Origin: Candidatus Promineofilum glycogenicum
Lineage (GTDB): Bacteria; Chloroflexota; Anaerolineae; Promineifilales; Promineifilaceae
Reading direction: 5' to 3'
DNA: 64,000 nucleotides
Assembly: GCA_016707605.1 (NCBI GenBank)
Contig: JADJHJ010000003.1
Span: forward strand, 372,001-436,000
How positions within the stretch are numbered: position 1 is the stretch's first letter; every line of letters starts with the position of its first letter. Both the position numbers and the translations under genes were made by a program. The notes under the pieces are model-generated. The model made no database searches. It was not told the DNA's origin and saw only the letters and a program-made list of their open reading frames with translations. Of the stretch, positions 27,128-36,587 are shown in pieces.

Positions 27128-27165
27128 CTATTTCTTCCGCCATTGTCCGCGCGTTCTTGACCTAG

Positions 27166-27194
27166 AGCATAGCATAGACGTTCGTGAATATCAA
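27166..27194 (-). promoter_or_regulatory. Promoter of the CarH-like operon
   Basis: On the minus strand TTGATA (27189-27194), 17 bases, TATGCT (27166-27171). The TATGCT word is directly repeated, giving an alternative -10. Leader about 35 bases to the ATG. Confidence 0.65.
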
Positions 27195-27436
27195 GGAATT
27201 GTCCATATTTCGTTTAGTTTATCTAAGAAAGGAAGTGAGCTGTAAAGTGAGTGGGGGATACTACTCTGGCCGGCAGTGTTACAATTTGCATTACAACCCC
27301 TGTCTTTTTTCCCTTGCGCTTCACGGCTATGTAAACTGCTTTACACTTTTATTGTAGCAAACTACCCAAATGGCTACCTCTGGCCCTTTACACTTAGAAA
27401 TGTATAGCGGGTCCGTCACAGTTTCGAGGTAGCAAC
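27195..27436. promoter_or_regulatory. AT-rich intergenic region with repeated CTTTACACTT
   Basis: No gene. CTTTACACTT occurs at 27339-27348 and 27386-27395 (47 bases apart), TGTAAAG at 27241, and GTAAA-CTGC-TTTAC forms an inverted repeat at 27331-27344. The region divides the CarH-like gene from a divergent secreted protein and is the likeliest place for the regulator's operators. Confidence 0.4.
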
Positions 27437-28520
27437 ATGAAGCAGTACGCAGTACGGGTAGTTACCATTGTTACAATGGTATTGGGGGTGGGTCTGGCGG
27501 TTTTGACACTGATGCAGGTCTGGCAAGTGCAGGCCGATGGCGATGTACCGGCGTTGTCGTTTTTGGGAGAAGGCGGCAGCTACAGTGTCGGCGAGGGATA
27601 CAACTTTATCGTCAAGGCGCGGCATCCGTATCACTTCATCACCATGCCCGGCCCGGAATATACCGCCCGCGAAGGCGAGCGCGTGTGGTCAGTTCTGGGC
27701 GATTTCGATGCCCCGGCGGCCGAGAACCAAAACACGACCGTCGTCGGCCCGGTGCAGAAGGGGTGCGTCATCGACTTTGCCACGATCGACGACGACGAAG
27801 ACGAACGCATCAACTACTTCACGCTCGACGGCGGGATCATCTACGCCATGGGCCAGGGGTTGACGACGCGCGGCCGGTTCTATATCCCGCGCGACGGCAC
27901 GCTCGGCTACATCGCCAATGACAGCATTGGCATGTTTCTCAACGTGTGCGAGAAGAAGGTCACGCTGACGCCGACGATGACCGTCACGCCGACGGCCACG
28001 CTGGAGCCGACGTTCACGCCCTCGCCTACGTTCACGCCGACGATGACTCTATCGCCCACGGCCACGCTGACCAGGTACGCTCATCGCCACGCCAACCATG
28101 ACGGCCACGGTGACGACGACGCCGACCAGTACCCCGCCACCCATGACGCCGACGGCCGCGCCCGACATGGCCACCGCCACGCCCTCGCCCAGCCCCACGG
28201 CGACCAAGGAGCCGCGGCTGCCGGCCTGCCTGCGCATCAACTTCGACGTCAGCGGGCAGGAAGCCCGGCGCGGCCTCTACATCGCCCAGGAGGTCGGCGG
28301 CCACTTCCTGGCCGGCTGGGAGGCCGACGACGGCTGGAAGGATAGCGGCTGGTTCCACGGCATCGACATCACCTTCCCGGCGGTCTACGTGGAAGTGCTC
28401 TACTACCACGGGCCGGGGGCCGAGCCGGTGCGGATGAAGATGCTCAACCCCGCGCCGGACGTGGATGCCGGCTGGGTGGCGCGGGGCATGTGTCACGCGC
28501 TGGAAGTGGGCTGGCCGTAG
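27437..28520 (+). CDS. Secreted protein with Thr/Pro linker, function unknown (one frameshift)
   Basis: About 361 residues. The first 33 residues are a signal peptide (VTIVTMVLGVGLAVLTLMQ). A ~140-residue beta-rich N-terminal domain is followed by a Thr/Pro/Ala-rich linker (repeated TPT), then a ~100-residue domain starting LPACLRINFDVSGQEARRG. A one-base shift at about 28072 inside the linker splits it. I do not recognise either domain. The modular shape fits a surface protein of filamentous Chloroflexota. Divergent from the CarH-like regulator. Confidence 0.6.
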
Positions 28521-28529
28521 AAGAAGGGG

Positions 28530-28603
28530 GGGCTAGGGGCCAGGTTCCAGGGAAGAGCGCTACTCTTCCCTGGAACCTGGCCCCTGGAACCTGGCCCCTA
28601 TTA
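28530..28603. repeat. GGGGCCAGGTTCCAGGG palindrome
   Basis: GGCCAGGTTCCAGGGAAGAG on the left is answered by its complement on the right, where the word is then repeated once more. It lies between convergent 3' ends and encodes the last residues of the methyltransferase (FQGPGSREE). Confidence 0.85.
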
Positions 28604-29774
28604 GTACGGTGTGGCGGCCCGCCACCTGAGTCAGGAACAGCACCGCCTCATTGTCGCCGCGCAGGCGTAAGGCTTGCCGTAGGGCGTCAGGCTCCAGCGG
28701 CGAGCCTCTTTTTTTGATCGTCACCTGCCCCACGCCCCGTTGGCGCAGATAGGCGCGCAGTCGTTTGAGTTGGAACGGGAAAGCGTCGTCAATGGCGTAG
28801 GCGCGGGCGAAGGGCGTGGGGCGGAGGGCGTCGGCGGTCAGATAGGCGATCTGCGGGTCGATCAGCGCCGCCTCCAGTTGCCCGGCCAGCAGGCCGACCA
28901 GGTGGGCGCGAATGACTGCGCCATCCGGCTCGTAGAGGTAGGCCTGTGGCGCGGCGACGGGCGCGACCTCATCGTTGTCGCCGCTAAGCGTATGGCCGCC
29001 GGGCAGTAGCGTGGCCCGCCGCGCCGCTGTGCGCAACTCGCCGTACCACAGCACCGCCTCCTTCACCTCGCCGCCCAGCGAGACGAACTCCGCCTCGACG
29101 CCCGGCGGCAACTCGGCGTAGTCGATGCCGGGGCTAACCTTGACCGCGCCGCGGGGCACGACCGGCCGCCAGGCGTCGATGAGGCTGAGCGGCGGCTGAT
29201 AGTCGGCCACGGAGTGCAGGCGGCGGCTCGGCGCGCCCCGCGCCCCGCCACCGGCGCGGCGGGCGGGGTCGAAGAAGAACGCCTCGGCCGGCAGCGGCGG
29301 CAGGTGGCGCAGGTCGGCCTGGATGGGCAGGAAGCGCTCGGCCAGGCCATAGGCGTCGGCGTTGGCCGCGGCCATCATCAGGCGCACGAGGTCGCGGTCT
29401 ACGCCGGCCACGGCCACGCCGGCCGCGGCCAGGGCCAGCGCGTCGCCGCCGATGCCGCAGCCCAGGTCGGCCACGGTGCGCGCGCCGGCGGCGGCGAAGC
29501 GCGCCGCGCGGTGGGCGGCCACCGGCTCGGCCGTGGCCTGCTCCAGTCCGTCGCGGGTGAAGAACATCTCCGCGGCGCGGGCGAACTTGCCGGCCGCCCG
29601 CTGCCGCAGCAACGCCGTCTCCAGCGCCGCCTGGGCGCGCTCCGGCCCCAGCCGTTCGCGCCAGCGGGCGGCGACGGCCATGTGGCTATCGGGTGCCGGC
29701 GGGGCGGCGGCCAGTTCGGCCAGGGCGGCCTGACCATCAGGGCTTAGCAGAAAGTGGAACTCTTCAGGACGCAT
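28560..29774 (-). CDS. Class I SAM-dependent methyltransferase with THUMP-like C-terminal domain
   Basis: 404 residues. VADLGCGIGGDAL is motif I for S-adenosylmethionine; FFFDPARR is the motif IV region that in RNA/DNA methyltransferases contacts the target base. Residues ~310-395 match the THUMP-like domain that ends such proteins (QLKRLRAYLRQRGVGQVTIKKRG). A tRNA or rRNA base is the likely substrate. The final residues are encoded by the palindrome at 28530-28603, so the original C-terminus was probably a few residues shorter. Confidence 0.85.
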   Translation of the reverse strand: MRPEEFHFLLSPDGQAALAELAAAPPAPDSHMAVAARWRERLGPERAQAALETALLRQRAAGKFARAAEMFFTRDGLEQATAEPVAAHRAARFAAAGARTVADLGCGIGGDALALAAAGVAVAGVDRDLVRLMMAAANADAYGLAERFLPIQADLRHLPPLPAEAFFFDPARRAGGGARGAPSRRLHSVADYQPPLSLIDAWRPVVPRGAVKVSPGIDYAELPPGVEAEFVSLGGEVKEAVLWYGELRTAARRATLLPGGHTLSGDNDEVAPVAAPQAYLYEPDGAVIRAHLVGLLAGQLEAALIDPQIAYLTADALRPTPFARAYAIDDAFPFQLKRLRAYLRQRGVGQVTIKKRGSPLEPDALRQALRLRGDNEAVLFLTQVAGRHTVLIGARFQGPGSREE

Positions 29775-29785
29775 TCGGTTCGCCG

Positions 29786-29818
29786 GTCACTCGCCACCCG
29801 CCACTCGCCACCCGCCCC
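29786..29818. repeat. CGCCACTCGCCACCCGCC words (half element)
   Basis: Three tandem words of the same family as 43963-44068 and 58735-58772 fill the gap between two leftward genes. No complementary arm. Confidence 0.6.
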
Positions 29819-30635
29819 TCATCCCCACTGCGGCTCCAGCCACTCGTCCAGCGGCGGTTCGTCCTCGTCCGGCGCTTCCAGCACGGCCTCGCCGGCGCTC
29901 AGCCGCCCGGTCAGGGCCTGGTAGGCGCAGCGGCGGCACTCGGCCAGGTCGTCGGTCAGCGGCCAGGCGTCGGCCGTCCCGGCGGCCATCAGCCGGTCGA
30001 TCTCGGCCACCATGCCCTCCAGTTCGGCCCAGTTGCGGCGGTGGGCGGCGGCGTCATAGGCGATGACGCGCGGCTGGTCGGGGTCGGCGGCGTACCAGTA
30101 GGTGAAGCTCAGCCGGTCGGGGGCGAAGGCCTCGGCCGCTTCCGGCAGCAGCGCCGCGCCCCCCTGGGCCAGCACAGCCAGGTAGACGCGCGTCTGCCAG
30201 GCGGCGCGCAGGCGGGCCAGCGGGCGCGGGTCGCCCGTCTTCCAGTCGAAGACGTGGGCCGCCGGCCGGCCGCTCTTCGTCCGCGCCGACGATCAGCAGG
30301 TCGAAGCGGCCGGTCAGGAAGTGCCGGCCGATGGGCACGGTCAGCCCGGCCTCGACGAAGCGGCGGCCGGCGGGCAGGGCCGGCCCTTGGGTGCGAAAGA
30401 TCGTCCACCAGTTGTTGAGCGTCGGGTCGGCTTCGACCGCGTCGTCAATGGGCAGGCCGAGGAAGTGGCGCTCGACGCGGCGGTGGAAGCGGTGGCCGCG
30501 TTCGTAGGCCTCCTCCTGGGCCACGCCCAGCGGCGCTTCCGGCCAGGGCACGCGGGCCAGGTAGCGCAAGTAGAAGCGGCGCGGGCAGGCGCGGAAGGTG
30601 TAGAAGTGGGCTTGGGTCAGGGTCAGGGCGGTCAT
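29819..30635 (-). CDS. PD-(D/E)XK nuclease family protein (RecB/Cas4-like, frameshifted)
   Basis: About 271 residues. TQAHFYTFRACPRRFYLRYL at the start with Cys15, and CRRC near the end, suggest a Cas4/AddB-like 4Fe-4S cluster. Catalytic core: Asp in GRFDLLIVG, and the D-x-K motif VFDWKTG in the next frame. A one-base shift at about 30268 separates them. The protein stands alone with no recB, addA or CRISPR genes nearby, as for many orphan RecB-like nucleases of Chloroflexota. An in-frame ATG at 30650 is an alternative start. Confidence 0.75.
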
Positions 30636-30737
30636 GGGTGTGGACGGCATGATAGAGGAAGTTAGGGTAGCGGGCAATTCTTGGCGTTTGCCAACAGCAG
30701 TTGACGCCGGGCGCGGCGCGACGGAGAATCGGCCGCC

Positions 30738-31895
30738 ATGCGCTTCACGAATCGGCCGCGCCTGCCGGCCGCCCACCTGCTCGCCCTGCTGCTTTTGTCC
30801 GCCTGCGCCGCGCCGGTTGCCCAGACTGTCCCAACGCCAGCCCGGACCGCCGCTGTCCCGGCGGCCTCGTCGCCCACCGCCGTACCCTCGGCCACGCCGC
30901 CCGCTCTGCCCTCGCCGCGGCCGACGGCCACCGGGACGGCCGCGCCCACCGCCACCGCCACCGCGTTGTCCACGGCCACGCCCGTCCCCTCGCCCACCAC
31001 CCCACCGACGCCGACACCCGACCCGGCCGTCGGCCTGCCCTGCCCCGACCCCTGGCCGGTCAAGCCCGACTACGCCGCCTACGCGCTGACGGCCGACCCC
31101 TGGCCCACGCCCGACCCCGCTGCCGCGCCGCCGCCCCTGTCGCTGGCCAACCCGCTGCCCACCGCCGGGCGCAATGCCGGCTACCCCTACGGCTCCGATG
31201 GCAGCGGGCGCTACCTGCTGCACAACGGGCTGGACATGGCCGACGAGGAGGACGCGCTGGCCGTGGCCGCGGGCGACGGCGAGATCGTGCTGGCCCGCGA
31301 CGACATCGATGAGCTGTTCGGCTGGCGCTGCGACTGGTACGGCCAGATCGTCGTCCTGCGGCTGGACGAGAGCCACGACGGGCAGCCGGTCTACGTCCTC
31401 TTCGGCCACGTGCGCGACGTGCAGGTGGTCGAGGGGCAGCGCGTGGCCCGCGGCGAGCCGCTGGCCCGCGAGGGCACGGCCGGCGTGGCCACGGTGGCCC
31501 ATCTGCACCTGGAGGTGCGCGTGGGGGCCAACACCTTCGGGGCGACGCGCAACCCGCTGCTGTGGCTGGAGCCGTGGTCGGGCAGCGGGGTCATTGCCGG
31601 GCGGCTGGTCGACCCCGACGGCCGCGCCTGGCAGGGGGTCACGGTGACGCTGATCGACAAGGATGGCGCGTTGCTCAACACCTGGACGTACCTCGACGAC
31701 CCCGACCACCTCATTCGCCCCGACCCGGCGCTGGGCGAGAACTTCGTCTTCGGCCCGGTGGCTGAAGGGCGCTATACGGTGTTTGTCGAGTTACAGGGGG
31801 AGGAGTACCGGCAGCCGGTCGAGGTGCGCGATGGCGAAGTGACGACGCTGGAGATCGTCACCGCCCCCTATCGCACGCCAACGCCCGCGCCTTGA
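30738..31895 (+). CDS. M23 family metallopeptidase lipoprotein
   Basis: 385 residues. A lipoprotein signal ends at Cys23 (LLSACAAP), then a ~90-residue Thr/Pro/Ala linker. The LytM/M23 domain (residues ~140-280) has HNGLDMA and the HLHLEVR zinc motif of peptidoglycan endopeptidases, plus a carboxypeptidase-regulatory-like beta domain at 290-370. It should cut cell-wall crossbridges or act as a cell-separation factor. The first motif reads HxxLD instead of the usual HxGxD spacing but keeps His and Asp. Confidence 0.88.
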   Translation: MRFTNRPRLPAAHLLALLLLSACAAPVAQTVPTPARTAAVPAASSPTAVPSATPPALPSPRPTATGTAAPTATATALSTATPVPSPTTPPTPTPDPAVGLPCPDPWPVKPDYAAYALTADPWPTPDPAAAPPPLSLANPLPTAGRNAGYPYGSDGSGRYLLHNGLDMADEEDALAVAAGDGEIVLARDDIDELFGWRCDWYGQIVVLRLDESHDGQPVYVLFGHVRDVQVVEGQRVARGEPLAREGTAGVATVAHLHLEVRVGANTFGATRNPLLWLEPWSGSGVIAGRLVDPDGRAWQGVTVTLIDKDGALLNTWTYLDDPDHLIRPDPALGENFVFGPVAEGRYTVFVELQGEEYRQPVEVRDGEVTTLEIVTAPYRTPTPAP

Positions 31896-31911
31896 AAGAA
31901 GAGTAAATAAT

Positions 31912-32069
31912 CCGCAGATTGGGCAGATTGGGCAGATTAAAGAGCTCACGCCAAGGCGCTAAGGGGCAAAGACGCCAAGCATACTTGTTCTTCTTGGCGC
32001 GCTTTGCACCCTATGCGACTTGACGTGAGCTTCTTTCTCTGAAATCTGCCCAATCTGCCTAATCTGCGG
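31912..32069. repeat. Nested palindromes: GCAAAGACGCCAAG element inside a CCGCAGATTGGGCAGATT element
   Basis: Outer arms 31912-31938 and 32042-32069 belong to the family at 6116 and 8901. The loop is filled by a second palindrome with arms 31943-31979 and 31993-32031, a relative of the element at 36588-36716. It lies between convergent genes. Confidence 0.9.
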
Positions 32070-32081
32070 ATCGTTCTCTTC

Positions 32082-33146
32082 TCAAGGCAGCGCATCGAAC
32101 CGCCGCACGCCCTCGATGTCGAGGACGAAGTCGGCCCCGAACGCGCCGGCCGGCGTCAGCGCCCCGGCCAGCGGCGGCGCGGCGCGCTTGCCGGCGGCCA
32201 GCACGCGCTCGACCAGGCGCACGCCGGCCAACGCCGTGAAGCGATAGACCTCGCCCGTCTCCAGCCAGGCCTCGGCCGCGCCGTCCGGCCCGCTGGCCCG
32301 CGCCCAGAGGTAGGTGCGCCCCTGGCGTTGCGCCTCTTCGTCCGGCCCGGTGAACAGCCACGTCGCCGCCCGGTCGGCCACCTTTTGCGCCGCGCCCAGC
32401 CCCATTACCTTCAGCGCCGGGCGGGCCAGCAGCCCCATACCCGGCAGCCGCGGCAGGGCCAGATAGCTGGTGATGTTGGCGATGCCGGTCGTGTGGTAAG
32501 CGGTGACGAGATCGCCCCAGGGGAAGGGCGTCACGTCGCGGACGCGGCCGTCGCTGAAGCGCACCTTGCGCCGCCCCTTGCCCAGCGGCGTGGGCGCGAG
32601 GCGGCCGTCGCGCCGCGTCAGGCTGCCGCCGGGATAGCGGTTGGCGTTGACCAGAGCCGACTTGACCGTGCCCGACGACAGATCGGCCAGGGCCACCAGC
32701 GCCGTCTCCAGGTGGGTCGCGCCGGGGACGCGGTCGGCCACGTGGCGGGCCAGGCAGTCGCTGGGGACGATGTCATAGCCCGCGCCGGACATGAGGACGA
32801 CGCCGCGGGCGCGGGCCTCGGCGTCGCGGGCGAAGGTGGCCTCGAAGACGGGCAACTCGCCGGTGATGTCCAGGTAGTGGGTCTGCCCGGCCAGACAGGC
32901 GCGCACCATCGGCTCGCTGGTGTGGATAAACGGCCCGGCGGCGTGGAAGACCAGCGTGAAGCGCTCAATCGTCTTGTTGAGCCGCTCGGCGTAGTCCAGG
33001 TCGAGGGCCAGCCAGTCGAGGTCATACTGCGTGGCCAGGGCCGCCAGCTTGGCCGCGTTGCGCCCGGCCAGCACCGGCCGGTGGCCGCGCCGCACCGCCT
33101 CGGCCAGCAGCAGCCGCCCGGTGAAGCCATAGGCGCCATAGAGCAT
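32082..33146 (-). CDS. Saccharopine-dehydrogenase-like / trans-acting enoyl reductase family protein
   Basis: About 354 residues from ATG 33146 (GTG codons at 33191 and 33173 would add up to 15). MLYGAYGFTGRLLL is the NAD(P)-binding motif; FHAAGPFIHTSEPMVRACL and HYLDITGE are typical of the family whose members reduce enoyl or keto groups, as in mycobacterial phthiocerol synthesis. Substrate unknown. The later start leaves the adjacent hairpin (33200-33233) outside the gene. Confidence 0.85.
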   Translation of the reverse strand: MLYGAYGFTGRLLLAEAVRRGHRPVLAGRNAAKLAALATQYDLDWLALDLDYAERLNKTIERFTLVFHAAGPFIHTSEPMVRACLAGQTHYLDITGELPVFEATFARDAEARARGVVLMSGAGYDIVPSDCLARHVADRVPGATHLETALVALADLSSGTVKSALVNANRYPGGSLTRRDGRLAPTPLGKGRRKVRFSDGRVRDVTPFPWGDLVTAYHTTGIANITSYLALPRLPGMGLLARPALKVMGLGAAQKVADRAATWLFTGPDEEAQRQGRTYLWARASGPDGAAEAWLETGEVYRFTALAGVRLVERVLAAGKRAAPPLAGALTPAGAFGADFVLDIEGVRRFDALP

Positions 33147-33199
33147 CCAGGTCGATTTCGTCCGCGTCGGCACGGGCAGAGGATAGCACACTTTGCTAG

Positions 33200-33233
33200 A
33201 CCTGACAGGTGGGCGGCCCCACCTGTCAGGTCA
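33200..33233. repeat. GACCTGACAGGTGGG hairpin
   Basis: Fifteen-base perfect arms around CGGC. The same words occur at 50309-50378. It lies between divergent genes. Confidence 0.85.
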
Positions 33234-33289
33234 AGTCATTGGCCTTTATCTGTGGACGCGCGGCACGGCGCGGCATATGATTAGGGGCC

Positions 33290-34777
33290 ATGTCATCGCC
33301 GCCCCATCGTTCCTCATTGCTCGCTCGCCTTGCCCCCCGCCGCCTGGCCCTGGCCGCCGTCGCTCTGCTGCTCATCCTGCTTGCCTGGTGGGGGCTGCTG
33401 GGGGCGGGGCGCGGGCTAGAGAGCCGCCGGCTCAGCGGCGCGAACGGCGAGCCGCTACGCTTCCTGGCCCCGGCGGACGCGACCGGCGTCCCCGGCGTCA
33501 TCATCGCCCACGGCTTCTCCGGCTCGACGCCGTTCATGCTCGGCTTCGGCCAGATTCTGGCCCGCGCCGGCTACGGCGTCATGCTGCTCGACTTCGACGG
33601 CCACGGCTCGGCCCGCGTCCGCCTCGACGACAACAGCCTGCAACGCAACCTCGACGCCGCCTACGCCGCCCTGATCGCCCAGCCGGAGATTGACCCGGCG
33701 CGCGTGGCCCTGCTGGGCCACTCGATGGGCAGCGGCGCGGTGATGAGCGCGGCCATCGCCGACGCCGACCGCTACCGGGCCACGGTCGCCGTCTCGCCCA
33801 CCGGGGCGGCCGTCTCGCCGCAGTCGCCGCGCAACCTGCTGTTGATGGCCGGCACGCTGGAGCCGCGCTTTGCCGCCAACGGCCGCGACCTGCTGGCCCG
33901 CGCCGGCGGGGCCAACGACGACCTGGCCGGCGGGCGCGGCCGGGCGATGGTCGACGTGCCCAACGTGGAGCACATCACCATTCTCTTCAGCGGCGTGGCC
34001 CACCAGGCGGCGCTCGACTGGCTGAACCGCACCTTCGACCGGCCGGCGGCCACGGCCGCGCCCGACCGGCGGGTCGTCTGGTACGTGGCCCATTTGGCCG
34101 GCTGGCTGCTGTTGGTGACGGCCGCGGCCCCGCTCTTCCCGGCCGCCGCGCCGGCGGCCGTCCGCCGCCGCGCGCCGTGGCCGTGGCTGGGGCTGCCGCT
34201 GGGCGCACTGGCGGCGGCGCTGCTGCTGGCCGCGCTGGGCCGCTTCGGCGACATTAGTGGGCTGGGCGGGGTGCTGGTCGGCGGGGCGCTGGCGCTGTGG
34301 TTCGGCGCGCTGGGGGTAGTGTGGCTGTTGCTCGGCTTCCGGCCGCCGCGGCCGGCCGGGCGCGATGCGCTGTGGGGCCTCGTCCTCTTCGCCGTCCTGA
34401 CGCTGGCCTTCGGCGTCATGGCCGACCGGGTGTGGCTGCCGTGGTGGCTGACGCCGGAGCGGCTGGCGCGCTGGCTGCCGGCGGCCGTCTGCGCGTTGCC
34501 CTGGCTGCTGGCCGCCGGGCTGGCCCAACACGGCGCTTCGGCGCGGCGGCGCGCCGGCTGGTGGCTGTGGCAGACGGTGGTTATCGTCGCCGGTCTGCTG
34601 CTGACAGTGGTCGTTGCGCCCGGCCTGGGCTTCGTCACCTTGCTGATGCCGGTCATCCCGGCCGTTCTGGCCGGCATGAGCCTGGCCGGCGCGGCCATCG
34701 ACCGGCCGTGGAGCTACGCCATCGGCAACGCCCTCTTCTTCGGCTGGCTGCTCGTCGCCATCTTCCCGCTGGCGTGA
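33290..34777 (+). CDS. Alpha/beta hydrolase with C-terminal multi-helix membrane domain
   Basis: 495 residues. One membrane helix at 13-30, then an alpha/beta hydrolase (residues ~45-250) with HGFSG oxyanion region, nucleophile GHSMGSG and a C-terminal VEHIT histidine. Residues ~265-490 form about seven membrane helices with no family I know. The hydrolase domain should lie outside the membrane. The fused membrane half suggests action on a lipid or transported ester. Frame intact. Confidence 0.8.
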   Translation: MSSPPHRSSLLARLAPRRLALAAVALLLILLAWWGLLGAGRGLESRRLSGANGEPLRFLAPADATGVPGVIIAHGFSGSTPFMLGFGQILARAGYGVMLLDFDGHGSARVRLDDNSLQRNLDAAYAALIAQPEIDPARVALLGHSMGSGAVMSAAIADADRYRATVAVSPTGAAVSPQSPRNLLLMAGTLEPRFAANGRDLLARAGGANDDLAGGRGRAMVDVPNVEHITILFSGVAHQAALDWLNRTFDRPAATAAPDRRVVWYVAHLAGWLLLVTAAAPLFPAAAPAAVRRRAPWPWLGLPLGALAAALLLAALGRFGDISGLGGVLVGGALALWFGALGVVWLLLGFRPPRPAGRDALWGLVLFAVLTLAFGVMADRVWLPWWLTPERLARWLPAAVCALPWLLAAGLAQHGASARRRAGWWLWQTVVIVAGLLLTVVVAPGLGFVTLLMPVIPAVLAGMSLAGAAIDRPWSYAIGNALFFGWLLVAIFPLA

Positions 34778-34790
34778 TAGGATGGAGAAC

Positions 34791-35775
34791 ATGCTTTACG
34801 TTGACAACAGTGACATTCACGATCCGCGGCTGAATCTGGCGTTCGAGGAGTACCTGTTGCGCCACGTCGAGAGCGACGAGCCGCTGCTTCTGTTCTACGT
34901 CAACGAGCCGTCGGTCATCATCGGCCGCAACCAGAACACCCTGGAGGAGATCGACCCCGACTACGTCAACGCCCACGGCATCCACGTCGTGCGGCGGTTG
35001 TCGGGCGGCGGCGCGGTCTACCACGACCTGGGCAACCTCAACTTCAGCTTCGTCACCAACGGCAAGGAGCACCTCAACGACTTCGCCCGCTTCACCGGGC
35101 CGGTGGTGGACGCGCTGCGCTCGCTGGGCGTGCCGGCCGAGTTGCGCGGCCGGAGCGACATCCTCGTCGAGGGGCGCAAAATCTCCGGCAATGCTGCAGT
35201 ACGCCTCTACCCGGCGCATGTTCAGCCACGGCACGCTGCTGTTCGACACCGACCTGGGCGAGATGCTGCGGGCCATCAACCCGCGGCGGATGCAGATCGA
35301 GTCGAAGGCCGTCCACTCCGTGCGCAGCGCCGTGGCCAACATCCGCGAGCTGCTGCCGCGCGACATGACGCTGGCCGACCTGCGGACGGCGCTGCTGCAC
35401 GGCATCTTCGGCGGCGAGACGGTTCGCACCTATGACCTGACCGGAGCCGACTGGTTGGCCATCGAGGACATCGCCGAGCGGCGCTACCGGCTGTGGAGCT
35501 GGAACTACGGCCGCTCGCCGCAATTCAACGTCCAGAAGAGCGCCCGCTTCCCGGCGGGCAAGATCGACGCGCGCATCGACGTGGACGAGGGGCGCGTGCG
35601 GGCCATTCGCCTCTTCGGCGACTTCAGCGGCCGGCGCGACGTGGCCGAACTGGAGGCCCACCTGATGGGCGTGCCCTACGACCGCGAACGCCTCGGCGCG
35701 GCCCTGGCCGATGTGGAGTTGAATGATTACTTTGGGGCGATGGATGTGGGGACGTTTATTGATTTGCTGTATTAG
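34791..35775 (+). CDS. lplA: Lipoate-protein ligase A family (one frameshift)
   Basis: About 328 residues, attaching lipoate to E2/GcvH lysines by way of lipoyl-AMP. GRNQNTLEEI, RRLSGGGAVYHD and GRKISGNA (catalytic Lys) are all present; the C-terminal accessory domain has WNYGRSPQFN. A one-base insertion near 35192 interrupts QYASTRRMFSHGTLLF, so error is likely. GGATGGAG precedes the ATG at 34791; an upstream ATG (34782) lies within that ribosome site. It follows the hydrolase by 14 bases. Confidence 0.88.
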
Positions 35776-35930
35776 GGTGGGGAGAAGGGCAGGGCAGAGG
35801 GTTCTTGCCCCTCGCCCTTTGGGAGAGGGTTGGGGAGAGGGCACCTGCCCCTCGCCCTCCCAGGGGGCGGGGGATCAGGTCAAAACCCCTCGCCCTCCGG
35901 GAGAGGGGTTGGGGGAGAGGGCGCTATTCT
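35776..35930. repeat. CCCTCGCCCTTTGGGAGAGGG palindromic tandem array
   Basis: Three rounds of CCCCTCGCCCTnnGGGAGAGGG with short spacers follow lplA. The family recurs at 58590-58700, inside a gene, and 63605-63640. Confidence 0.85.
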
Positions 35931-35942
35931 GTGGAGTGAGCC

Positions 35943-36587
35943 ATGAAACTCAACTGGTCACTCGATCGGTGGGATCGTTGCCGCTGTCCTGTTGCTGGGG
36001 GCCGGTTACGCTGGCCAACGTGCGCGGCGCGGCCGAACCACAAGGTATCGAGATCATCCCGCCCGCGCCAACGGCCACGCCGCCGCCGCCGACCGACCGC
36101 GCCGACGGCCTCGCCCGGCCCCCTGCGCGTCTACGTCAGCGGCGCGGTGGTCAACCCGGCCGTCTACACCCTGCCGCCGGGCAGCATCGTTGACGACGCC
36201 GTGCGCGCCGCGGGCGGCCTGAGCGCCGACGCCGACCCGGTGGCCATCAACCTGGCCGGGCCGCTGGCCGACGGGATGCAGATCTACGTCCCGGCGCGGG
36301 TCGAGGGCGCGCCCACGCCGCCGCCGGTCAGCGCCCCGGTGGCCACGGCCGACCCCGGCGCGAGCCGCATGGGCGGCGTGACGATAGCCGGGCTGATCGA
36401 CATCAACCTGGCCACGCAGGCCGACCTGGAGATGCTGCCCGGCATCGGCCCGACGACGGCCGCCAACATCATCGCCCACCGCGAGGCCAACGGGCCGTTC
36501 GCCACCATCGAGGCGATCATGGACGTGCCGGGCATCGGCGAGGGCAAGTTCGCGGCCATGAAGGACTTAATCACCGTCGGGCCGTAG
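35943..36587 (+). CDS. comEA: ComEA-like helix-hairpin-helix protein with SLBB domain (N-terminus frameshifted)
   Basis: About 214 codons. After a Pro/Thr linker, LRVYVSGAVVNPAVYTLP starts an SLBB domain; residues ~150-214 are a ComEA HhH DNA-binding unit (INLATQADLEMLPGIGPTTA, then VPGIGEGKF). The N-terminal membrane anchor (GGIVAAVLLLGAGYAG) is only readable in a second frame and the linker in a third, so two or more indels lie between 35963 and 36110. ComEA binds incoming DNA in natural transformation; no comEC is nearby, so a general anchored DNA-binding role is possible. GGAG lies eight bases before the ATG. Confidence 0.8.
   Translation: MKLNWSLDRWDRCRCPVAGGRLRWPTCAARPNHKVSRSSRPRQRPRRRRRPTAPTASPGPLRVYVSGAVVNPAVYTLPPGSIVDDAVRAAGGLSADADPVAINLAGPLADGMQIYVPARVEGAPTPPPVSAPVATADPGASRMGGVTIAGLIDINLATQADLEMLPGIGPTTAANIIAHREANGPFATIEAIMDVPGIGEGKFAAMKDLITVGP

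Noticed and set aside
29819..30635. Cas4
   Set aside because: The Cas4-like motif set is also found in orphan RecB-like nucleases, and no cas genes or arrays are nearby.
30054..31709. Long minus-strand frame across the M23 lipoprotein into the nuclease gene
   Set aside because: The part opposite the M23 gene is antisense; only the segment after 30635 is real nuclease.
33290..34777. ABC or MFS transporter, based on the many helices
   Set aside because: The N-terminal half has a clear alpha/beta hydrolase nucleophile motif and no transporter motifs.
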